Origin: an uncultured Streptococcus sp.
Lineage (GTDB): Bacteria; Bacillota; Bacilli; Lactobacillales; Streptococcaceae
Length of the DNA: 6,050 nucleotides
Direction: 5' to 3'
Assembly: GCA_900755085.1 (NCBI GenBank)
Contig: CAAEFF010000087.1
Coordinates: forward strand, 1 to 6,050
Position 1 is the first letter of the stretch. Each line of letters begins with the position of its first letter. This document shows positions 1 to 4,913 of this stretch, piece by piece. The position numbers and the translations under genes were made by a program. The notes under the pieces are model-generated. The model made no database searches. It was not told where the DNA came from and saw nothing but the letters and a program-made list of their open reading frames with translations.

Positions 1-442
1 AGCTGAAGAAGCAAAAGCTGCTGGCGCAGACTTCGTAGGTGAAGATGACCTTGTTGCGAAAATCAACGATGGTTGGTTGGACTTCGACGTAGTTATCGCT
101 ACACCTGACATGATGGCTCTTGTTGGACGTCTTGGACGTGTCCTTGGACCTCGTAACTTGATGCCAAACCCTAAAACTGGTACAGTAACAATGGATGTTG
201 CGAAAGCAGTTGAAGAGTCTAAAGGTGGTAAAATCACTTACCGTGCTGATAAAGCAGGTATCGTTCAAGCCATCATCGGTAAAGTTTCATTCGATGATAC
301 TAAATTGGTTGAAAACTTCAAAGCTTTCAACGATGTTATCCAAAAAGCAAAACCAGCTACAGCTAAAGGTACTTACGTAACTAGCTTGACTTTGACAACA
401 ACTCAAGGTCCTGGTATCAAAGTGGATGTTAACTCACTTTAA
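1..442 (+). CDS. rplA: 50S ribosomal protein L1 (3' part; start lies outside the window)
   Basis: Frame 2 is open from the first base to TAA at 440-442 and gives 146 residues. Streptococcal L1 is about 229 residues, so about 83 N-terminal residues are missing to the left. The internal TTG at 77 is not the start: coding continues upstream of it as AEEAKAAGADFVGEDDL. The L1 signature is visible around MALVGRLGRVLGPRNLMPN, followed by the conserved GKITYRADKAG stretch and the C-terminal KGTYVTSLTLTTTQGPGIK. L1 binds 23S rRNA and forms the mobile L1 stalk that helps release E-site tRNA; in many bacteria it also represses its own rplK-rplA mRNA. Any such leader site would be upstream of the window. 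A strong terminator follows 9 nt after the stop. Family identity is certain. Confidence 0.98.
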   Translation, partial: AEEAKAAGADFVGEDDLVAKINDGWLDFDVVIATPDMMALVGRLGRVLGPRNLMPNPKTGTVTMDVAKAVEESKGGKITYRADKAGIVQAIIGKVSFDDTKLVENFKAFNDVIQKAKPATAKGTYVTSLTLTTTQGPGIKVDVNSL

Positions 443-450
443 TGAAAATG

Positions 451-476
451 AAAAGCTGCCTTCGGGTAGCTTTTTT
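451..476 (+). terminator. Intrinsic terminator of the rplA transcript
   Basis: The arms at 452-460 and 465-473 (AAAGCTGCC / GGTAGCTTT) pair over 9 bp with one G-U around a TTCG tetraloop, and a T run covers 471-476. It begins 9 nt after the rplA stop codon, so it ends the L1 transcript and separates it from pyrH. Confidence 0.93.
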
Positions 477-563
477 GTTGCACTATATTTTACAATTTAA
501 CGTTTTAAAAAAATAAAATAAGAGTTTCTGCAGAATTAAAAAAATTCTTCTTAGAATCATTTA

Positions 564-721
564 AATATTTTCTGAAACTTTCCGACGTGAGAAAAGTGTT
601 TGAAACATTAAAGTGTCAAGCACTCGGGAGTTTTGAAACTTTAGGTTCAAAACTAAGTCATGGAACTTCGTAGAAGTTCGCTGACGTCCGTACTCACTTA
701 AGGAAAGTTTCAATAATGAAT
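564..721 (-). repeat. Dispersed structured repeat, copy A (inverted relative to B and C)
   Basis: This is about 158 bp, flanked by TA at 562-563 and 722-723. The ends are imperfect inverted repeats; the innermost shared part is TGAAACTTTCC on the left and its complement GGAAAGTTTCA on the right. Read on the minus strand it aligns along its whole length with copies B and C: CTTTCCTTA end, TGAG, ACGGACGTCAGC, a GAACTTC/GAAGTTC hairpin (663-679), CCATGAC, a second hairpin (629-654), CCGAGTGCTTGA, TTTTCTCACG and GGAAAGT. The second hairpin has 9 bp here (AGTTTTGAA / TTCAAAACT) with sequence different from B and C but still paired. The third hairpin has two mismatches. The short minus-strand reading frame across it is a by-product of the repeat. 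It lies between the rplA terminator and the pyrH promoter. Confidence 0.9.
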
Positions 722-734
722 TAGCTATCCTATT

Positions 735-764
735 AAATCTCAGTCTTCTGACTGGGATTTTCAC
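735..764 (+). terminator. Hairpin upstream of pyrH, possible weak terminator
   Basis: Arms 735-745 and 750-760 (AAATCTCAGTC / GACTGGGATTT) pair over 11 bp with one G-U around a TTCT loop, and the right arm runs into a short T stretch (ATTTTC). It could end residual read-through from rplA or transcription through repeat A. The T run is short, so termination is uncertain. Part of the arm can also pair with 767-774 (see findings). Confidence 0.45.
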
Positions 765-829
765 TTGTCAGACGGCTTTTAGAAAATAAAAAATTTTGAT
801 AGATAGGACTATATAAAAAACGTAATTTA

Positions 830-838
830 TGGTAAAAT
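830..838 (+). promoter_or_regulatory. Extended -10 promoter for pyrH-frr
   Basis: TGGTAAAAT gives a TG-n extended -10 with the hexamer TAAAAT at 833-838. The expected -35 position (about 810-815, TATATA) is a poor match, as is common for extended -10 promoters. Predicted transcription start is about 845, leaving a leader of roughly 20 nt. This would make the pyrH transcript independent of rplA. Confidence 0.65.
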
Positions 839-865
839 AATACAGATCAAAAAAGGAGAGAGAAA

Positions 866-1597
866 ATGGTAGAACCTAAGTATAAACGTATCTTAATCAA
901 GCTATCTGGTGAAGCCCTTGCTGGCGAACGTGGCGTCGGAATCGATATCAAAACTGTCCAAAATATGGCTCAAGAAATCAAGGAAGTTCACGAACTTGGA
1001 ATTGAAATTGCCTTGGTGATCGGTGGTGGAAATCTTTGGCGTGGAGAACCTGCTGCTGAAGCAGGGATGGATCGTGTCCAAGCAGACTACACAGGAATGC
1101 TTGGGACTGTCATGAATGCCCTTGTGATGGCTGATTCGCTTCAACAAGTCGGCGTGGATACTCGTGTTCAAACAGCGATTGCCATGCAACAAGTCGCAGA
1201 ACCTTATATCCGTGGTCGTGCCCTTCGTCACCTTGAAAAAGATCGGATCGTGATCTTTGGTGCAGGGATTGGTTCTCCTTATTTCTCAACAGATACGACC
1301 GCAGCTCTTCGTGCAGCTGAGATTGAAGCAGATGCTATTCTTATGGCTAAAAATGGGGTTGATGGTGTTTACAACGCCGATCCCAAGAAGGACAAGACAG
1401 CTGTGAAATTTGAGGAATTGACTCACCGTGATGTCATCAACAAAGGTCTTCGCATCATGGACTCAACTGCCTCCACGATCTCAATGGACAACGACATTGA
1501 CTTGGTTGTCTTTAATATGAACGAACCAGGCAATATCAAACGAGTTGTCTTTGGTGAAAATATCGGAACAACCGTATCAAATAACGTAGAAAAATAA
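866..1597 (+). CDS. pyrH: Uridylate (UMP) kinase
   Basis: This gene encodes 243 residues, the usual length for bacterial UMP kinase. The enzyme phosphorylates UMP to UDP with ATP in the cytosol, feeding RNA, CTP/dCTP and sugar-nucleotide synthesis; the bacterial family is hexameric, belongs to the amino-acid-kinase fold and is typically GTP-activated and UTP-inhibited. Visible motifs: KLSGEAL (residues 12-18) and GGGN (53-56) with Arg59 in the phosphate-binding part, ADYTGMLGTVMNAL (73-86), GAGIGSPYFSTDTTAALRA (132-150) in the UMP-binding region, and KNGVDGVYNADPK (162-174), typical of the nucleotide-binding lobe. The start is supported by AAGGAG at 853-858, 7 nt upstream of ATG. It ends in TAA followed directly by an in-frame TAG. 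frr begins 19 nt later, so the two are cotranscribed. Nothing is broken or missing. Confidence 0.98.
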   Translation: MVEPKYKRILIKLSGEALAGERGVGIDIKTVQNMAQEIKEVHELGIEIALVIGGGNLWRGEPAAEAGMDRVQADYTGMLGTVMNALVMADSLQQVGVDTRVQTAIAMQQVAEPYIRGRALRHLEKDRIVIFGAGIGSPYFSTDTTAALRAAEIEADAILMAKNGVDGVYNADPKKDKTAVKFEELTHRDVINKGLRIMDSTASTISMDNDIDLVVFNMNEPGNIKRVVFGENIGTTVSNNVEK

Positions 1598-1616
1598 TAG
1601 AAAATAGAGGAAAATT

Positions 1617-2174
1617 ATGGCAAACCCAATCGTAGAAAAAGCAAAAGAAAGAATGACCCAGTCTCACCAAAGTTTGGGACGTGAATTTGGTAGCATCCGT
1701 GCTGGACGTGCAAATGCTAGTCTTTTGGACCGTATTTTCGTAGAATACTACGGAGTAGAGACTCCATTGAACCAATTGGCATCTATCACGATTCCAGAAG
1801 CGCGTGTCTTGTTGATCACACCATTTGATAAATCATCTTTGAAAGACATCGAGCACAGCATCAATGCTTCTGACCTTGGAATCACTCCAGCCAACGATGG
1901 ATCTGTTATCCGCTTGGTCATTCCAGCATTGACAGAAGAAACTCGTCGTGACTTGGCAAAAGAAGTGAAAAAAGTGGGCGAAAGTGCCAAAGTAGCGATC
2001 CGTAATATCCGCCGTGATGCGATGGACGAAGCCAAGAAACAAGAAAAAGCAAAAGAAATCACAGAAGATGAATTGAAAGGTCTTGAAAAAGAGATCCAAA
2101 AAGTAACGGATGATGCGGTCAAACATGTAGATGAAATGACAGCTCACAAAGAAAAAGAATTGATGGAAGTTTAA
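1617..2174 (+). CDS. frr: Ribosome recycling factor
   Basis: This gene encodes 185 residues, exactly the standard RRF length. RRF acts with EF-G after termination to split the post-termination 70S complex so that ribosomes can restart. The hallmark segment SIRAGRANASLLDRI near residues 27-41 lies in the long helical domain I; the hinge and domain II follow (VETPLNQLASITIPEARVL, then PFDKSSLKDIEHSI). The C-terminal half is highly charged and helical (KEVKKVGESAKVAIRNIRRD, then a Lys/Glu-rich stretch), completing the three-helix bundle. GAGG at 1607-1610 lies 6 nt upstream of ATG. It is the second gene after pyrH, a pairing common across bacteria, and is followed within 30 nt by a terminator hairpin. 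Confidence 0.98.
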   Translation: MANPIVEKAKERMTQSHQSLGREFGSIRAGRANASLLDRIFVEYYGVETPLNQLASITIPEARVLLITPFDKSSLKDIEHSINASDLGITPANDGSVIRLVIPALTEETRRDLAKEVKKVGESAKVAIRNIRRDAMDEAKKQEKAKEITEDELKGLEKEIQKVTDDAVKHVDEMTAHKEKELMEV

Positions 2175-2199
2175 TCCATCCTAACCATTACAGGAAAGA

Positions 2200-2235
2200 A
2201 AGACTCAGTTGGCACTGCTGGCTGGGTTTTATTTC
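2200..2235 (+). terminator. GU-rich intrinsic terminator after frr
   Basis: Arms 2200-2213 and 2217-2230 can pair over 14 positions around an ACT loop, five of them G-U, and the right arm ends in TTTT followed by ATTT. The many G-U pairs mean that the hairpin forms well only in the + strand RNA. Termination may be partial: I see no convincing promoter between this hairpin and cvfB. Confidence 0.7.
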
Positions 2236-2273
2236 CATCATTCTTGTGAAGAGGCAAGAGGAAAGAAGGAAAC

Positions 2274-3128
2274 ATGAATACGAATCTAGCAAGCTACATC
2301 ATGGGAATGGTCATTGATGAAAATGATCACTTCTATTTTGTTCAAAAAGATAGCCAGACCTATGCGCTTGACAAAGCAGAAGGCCCGCATCAAGTCGGAG
2401 AAAGTGTCAAGGGATTTGCCTATACAGATATGAAGCAAAAACTCCGACTCACGACACTTGAAGTCACAGCAACTCAAGAAAGCTTTGGTTGGGGGACGGT
2501 CACAGAAGTGCGCAAGGATTTGGGAGTCTTTGTGGATACAGGGCTACCAGATAAGCAGATTGTTGTCTCACTAGATATCCTACCGGAGATCAAAGATCTA
2601 TGGCCTAAAAAGGGCGATCGTCTCTATATTCGCTTGGAAGTAGATAAGAAAGACCGTATTTGGGGGATCTTAGCCTATCAGGAAGATTTCCAGCGTTTGG
2701 CTCGTCCAGCCTACAACAATATGCAAAACCAAAACTGGCCAGCCATTGTCTATCGCTTAAAGCTTTCAGGGACCTTTGTTTACCTTCCAGAGAACAATAT
2801 GCTGGGCTTTATCCATCCAAGTGAGAGATATGCAGAACCCCGCTTGGGACAAGTCCTAGATGCTCGTGTCATTGGTTTTCGCGAAGTGGATCGGACCTTG
2901 AATCTGTCTTTGAAGCCACGCTCCTTTGAAATGTTGGAAAACGATGCCCAAATGATTTTGACCTATTTGGAAGCCAATGGAGGCTTTATGACCTTGAATG
3001 ATAAGTCATCTCCAGAAGACATCAAGGCGACCTTTGGGATTTCAAAAGGCCAGTTCAAAAAGGCTTTGGGTGGCCTGATGAAGGCGAAAAAAATCAAGCA
3101 AGACCAATTTGGAACAGAGTTAATCTAA
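2274..3128 (+). CDS. cvfB: CvfB-family S1-domain RNA-binding regulator
   Basis: This gene encodes 284 residues, matching the streptococcal CvfB family length. CvfB (conserved virulence factor B) was named in Staphylococcus aureus; the S. pneumoniae homologue has a known structure of S1-type OB folds followed by a winged-helix domain, and binds RNA. The order fits here: an N-terminal OB-like segment (about 1-65), an S1 repeat around FGWGTVTEVRKDLGVFVDTGLPDKQIVVSLDIL (split as FGWGTVTEVRKDLGVF and the VDTGLPDKQ part), a further S1 repeat with GTFVYLPENNMLGFIHPSER and RTLNLSLKPR, then a C-terminal winged helix (about 220-284: GGFMTLNDKSSPEDI, GISKGQFKKALGGLMKA). Two purine stretches precede the ATG: AAGGA at 2266-2270 (3 nt away, tight) and GAGG at 2258-2261 (12 nt). 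The start also fits the family's MNTNLAS-like N-terminus as I recall it. The YozE-family gene follows 10 nt after the stop. Confidence 0.92.
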   Translation: MNTNLASYIMGMVIDENDHFYFVQKDSQTYALDKAEGPHQVGESVKGFAYTDMKQKLRLTTLEVTATQESFGWGTVTEVRKDLGVFVDTGLPDKQIVVSLDILPEIKDLWPKKGDRLYIRLEVDKKDRIWGILAYQEDFQRLARPAYNNMQNQNWPAIVYRLKLSGTFVYLPENNMLGFIHPSERYAEPRLGQVLDARVIGFREVDRTLNLSLKPRSFEMLENDAQMILTYLEANGGFMTLNDKSSPEDIKATFGISKGQFKKALGGLMKAKKIKQDQFGTELI

Positions 3129-3138
3129 GAGGAGGCTT

Positions 3139-3354
3139 ATGAGAAAATCATTTTATACTTGGCTGATGACAGAGCGCAATCCCAAAAGCAATGCGCCTAA
3201 GGCCATTTTAGCGGATTTGGCTTTTCATGAGTCCGCTTTTCCCAAGCATACAGATGACTTCGATGAGGTCAGTCGCTATCTGGAAGAGCATGCTAGTTTT
3301 TCCTTTAATCTTAGTGATTTTGATGCGATTTGGGAAGAATACCAAGCCCATTAG
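3139..3354 (+). CDS. YozE / UPF0346 family small protein
   Basis: This gene encodes 71 residues and is a complete member of the YozE_SAM_like (UPF0346, formerly DUF1250) family, small helical proteins of unknown function typified by Bacillus subtilis YozE. Recognisable features are the N-terminal FYTWLMTERNPKSNAPKAILADLAF segment (written here as FYTWLMTERNP and ILADLAFHESAFPKH) and the acidic C-terminal DFDAIWEEYQ. There is no signal peptide or membrane segment. AGGAGG at 3130-3135 is a near-perfect ribosome binding site, although only 3 nt from the ATG. The 10-nt gap after cvfB indicates cotranscription and possibly translational coupling, so a role linked to CvfB or RNA is conceivable. That link is inference from position only. 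Confidence 0.92.
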   Translation: MRKSFYTWLMTERNPKSNAPKAILADLAFHESAFPKHTDDFDEVSRYLEEHASFSFNLSDFDAIWEEYQAH

Positions 3355-3361
3355 AAAAGGA

Positions 3362-3395
3362 CAGGTCGAGGATGGTTTTTTCTCGGCCTCTTTGT
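3362..3395 (+). terminator. Intrinsic terminator after the YozE gene
   Basis: AGGTCGAG and CTCGGCCT (about 3363-3370 and 3382-3389) pair over 8 bp with one G-U; the loop is T-rich and a CTTTGTT tail follows. It starts 8 nt after the stop codon. The tail runs straight into the phoH -10 element. Confidence 0.8.
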
Positions 3396-3401
3396 TATAA
3401 T
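3393..3401 (+). promoter_or_regulatory. Extended -10 promoter for phoH
   Basis: TGTTATAAT contains a perfect TATAAT (3396-3401) with an upstream TG-n extension. At 17-nt spacing the -35 position (3373-3378, TGGTTT) falls inside the loop of the preceding terminator and is a weak match. Predicted transcription start is about 3408, giving a leader of about 26 nt before the TTG start. Confidence 0.75.
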
Positions 3402-3433
3402 AATAGAAAAACACAGGTAGAGAGGTTCTTTAT

Positions 3434-4432
3434 TTGCAAGAACATTCAGTTGAAATTACATTAACGCATCCAGACGATCTCTTTCATTTGTTTGGATCCA
3501 ACGAACGCCATCTCCGTTTGATGGAGCAAGAATTTGGGGTGACTATTCATGCCCGAACAGAAATTGTCCAGATCATTGGGGAAGAAGAAAGCTGTGAGCA
3601 GGTTCGTCAGGTTATCCAGGCTCTCTTGGTCCTCGTCAACCGTGGGATGACCATCGGAACGCCAGATGTGGTGACCGCTATTACCATGGTGAGAAATGGG
3701 GAATTGGATAAGTTCATCGCTCTCTATGAAGAAGAGATTATCAAGGATAGTTTCGGCAAGCCCATTCGGGTTAAAACGCTTGGTCAAAAGATCTATGTCG
3801 ATAGTGTCAAAAATCATGATGTTACCTTTGGAATCGGACCAGCGGGGACCGGGAAAACCTTCCTAGCGGTAACCTTAGCCGTGACCGCCCTCAAGCGTGG
3901 TCAGGTCAAGCGTATTATTTTGACTCGTCCAGCCGTAGAAGCAGGAGAAAGCCTTGGTTTCCTTCCAGGAGATCTCAAAGAAAAAGTCGACCCTTATCTC
4001 CGTCCGGTCTATGATGCTCTTTACCAAATCCTGGGGAAGGACCAAACCACTCGGATGATGGAGCGCGAGATTATCGAGATAGCGCCTTTGGCCTATATGC
4101 GGGGGCGGACCTTGGACGATGCCTTTGTCATTCTCGATGAAGCCCAAAATACTACCATCATGCAGATGAAGATGTTTTTGACCCGTCTTGGTTTTAACTC
4201 CAAGATGATTGTCAATGGGGATACCAGTCAGATCGACCTTCCGCGAAATGTTAAATCCGGTTTGATTGATGCTCAGGAGAAATTGAAGAACATTTCTCAA
4301 ATTGACTTTGTGCATTTCTCTGCCAAGGATGTCGTGCGCCATCCAGTCGTCGCAGAAATTATTCGGGCCTACGAGCCCATCCCAAATCCAGTGCTCAAAG
4401 AAAAACCGGATGTGGAAGAAGAAGCAGAATAG
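3434..4432 (+). CDS. phoH: PhoH-family ATPase (PhoH/PhoL-like)
   Basis: This gene encodes 332 residues. PhoH-like proteins are cytosolic P-loop ATPases related to the helicase superfamily I core; their cellular role is unsettled but is generally placed in RNA metabolism or stress. The N-terminal roughly 105 residues are KH-like (with IHARTEIVQIIGEEE at 38-52). The PhoH domain follows: Walker A GPAGTGKT at 135-142, ILTRPAVEAGESLGFLPG at 162-179, Walker B FVILDEAQ at 231-238, NGDTSQIDLP at 261-270, and the VVRHPVVAEII segment at 300-310. The tail is short and acidic (EKPDVEEEAE). The start is TTG: AGAGG at 3421-3425 lies 8 nt upstream and the sequence after it (QEHSVEITL) matches the family N-terminus as I recall it. 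The gene has its own promoter and is monocistronic here; ybeY, often the neighbour of phoH in Firmicutes, is absent downstream. Confidence 0.95.
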   Translation: MQEHSVEITLTHPDDLFHLFGSNERHLRLMEQEFGVTIHARTEIVQIIGEEESCEQVRQVIQALLVLVNRGMTIGTPDVVTAITMVRNGELDKFIALYEEEIIKDSFGKPIRVKTLGQKIYVDSVKNHDVTFGIGPAGTGKTFLAVTLAVTALKRGQVKRIILTRPAVEAGESLGFLPGDLKEKVDPYLRPVYDALYQILGKDQTTRMMEREIIEIAPLAYMRGRTLDDAFVILDEAQNTTIMQMKMFLTRLGFNSKMIVNGDTSQIDLPRNVKSGLIDAQEKLKNISQIDFVHFSAKDVVRHPVVAEIIRAYEPIPNPVLKEKPDVEEEAE

Positions 4433-4437
4433 AAGAA

Positions 4438-4465
4438 AAGGCAAAGATCAGAGGGTCTTTGCCTT
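4438..4465 (+). terminator. 12-bp hairpin after phoH, terminator-like on the minus strand
   Basis: Arms 4438-4449 and 4454-4465 (AAGGCAAAGATC / GGTCTTTGCCTT) pair over 12 bp with one T-G around an AGAG loop. It sits 5 nt after the phoH stop and is the obvious 3' end for that transcript. On the + strand, however, only TTAAATT follows, not a clean T run. On the minus strand the hairpin is followed by TTCTTCT, a better terminator tail. It may act in both directions. Confidence 0.65.
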
Positions 4466-4477
4466 AAATTGACGATA

Positions 4478-4637
4478 AAATCATTTTCTAGACTTTCCTT
4501 AGGTGAGAACGGACGTCAGCGAACTTCTTCGAAGTTCCATGACTAATAATTGAGCCTAAGGTCTCAATTATTCCGAGTGCTTGAAACTAAATTGTTTCAG
4601 GCACTTTTCTCACGGCGGAAAGTCTCTGAAAATGATT
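4478..4637 (+). repeat. Dispersed structured repeat, copy B (complete)
   Basis: This copy is about 160 bp, with TA at 4476-4477 and 4638-4639. The ends are inverted repeats: AAATCATTTTC then GACTTTCC on the left, matched by GGAAAGTC then GAAAATGATTT on the right. Inside are three hairpins. H1 is GAACTTC/GAAGTTC (4521-4537), enclosed by GTCA (4515-4518) and TGAC (4540-4543). H2 has a perfect 10-bp stem (4545-4554 with 4563-4572) and loop CCTAAGGT. H3 has an 11-bp stem (4577-4587 with 4594-4604) with one G-U. The H2 loop heptamer CCTAAGG (4555-4561) is the reverse complement of CCTTAGG at 4497-4503, so a long-range pairing is possible. The + strand frame from 4550 running through it is not a credible gene. 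Confidence 0.92.
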
Positions 4638-4639
4638 TA

Positions 4640-4860
4640 AAAAATTCAAAACAACTTGTTTTTTCCAAAACTATTTTAATTAGTTCAGATGAAAAAATAA
4701 GTTGCTTATTTTTTTCGATGATAATTCTTTAAATTTAAACCAATTCATCAATTGGTGTGAGATTGCTCTCCTAACTCAATGACCTTTTTACTCCTTATCC
4801 GATTGTTTTAATTGATTTTATTGTATAGAAAAGTTGGTTAAAAAGCAGGAAAAATTTGAG
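4640..4860. other. AT-rich intergenic DNA with no supported gene
   Basis: No recognisable coding region on either strand. It holds an A/T hairpin at 4692-4714 (AAAAAATAAG / CTTATTTTTT, loop TTG) followed by T, and an 18-nt palindromic hairpin at 4739-4756 (ACCAATT / AATTGGT, loop CATC). A 19-codon open stretch on the minus strand (4748-4807) reads with protein-like composition (RSKKVIELGEQSHTN) but has no start, no homologue I recognise and a length expected by chance. Confidence 0.5.
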
Positions 4861-4861
4861 C

Positions 4862-4890
4862 TTGCCCTCCTTTAGGTTATTTGCTATACT
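4862..4890 (+). promoter_or_regulatory. Promoter of the GNAT acetyltransferase gene
   Basis: -35 TTGCCC (4862-4867), 17-nt spacer, -10 TATACT (4885-4890) with an upstream TG-C giving an extended -10. Predicted start is about 4897, 17 nt before the ATG. It makes the gene an independent unit from phoH. Confidence 0.75.
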
Positions 4891-4913
4891 AATCCCTAAA
4901 GAAGGAGTGTCAA

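Noticed and set aside
564..721. Repeat copies as BOX elements
   Set aside because: They share a CGTCAGC word and a hairpin-rich layout with BOX, but the rest of the boxA/boxB/boxC sequence as I recall it is absent and the terminal inverted repeats differ.
561..764. Minus-strand 67-codon open frame upstream of pyrH
   Set aside because: It is composed of repeat copy A. It shares FSRRKVSEN with the frame through copy B only because the repeats share DNA sequence, and it has no family resemblance.
735..774. PyrR-type pyrimidine attenuator ahead of pyrH
   Set aside because: No sequence resembling the conserved PyrR-binding loop is present, and the likely pyrH start site is downstream of it.
1748..2122. 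Long minus-strand open frames inside frr, phoH and pyrH
   Set aside because: They are antisense shadows of highly conserved + strand genes with strong codon bias, and have no ribosome binding sites or recognisable families.
4550..4732. Plus-strand 60-codon open frame after phoH
   Set aside because: It starts inside hairpin H2 of repeat B and continues into AT-rich DNA; it has no ribosome binding site and its composition is that of the repeat.
4748..4807. Minus-strand 19-codon stretch reading RSKKVIELGEQSHTN
   Set aside because: It is protein-like in composition, but too short, without a start and without a recognised family; chance is sufficient.
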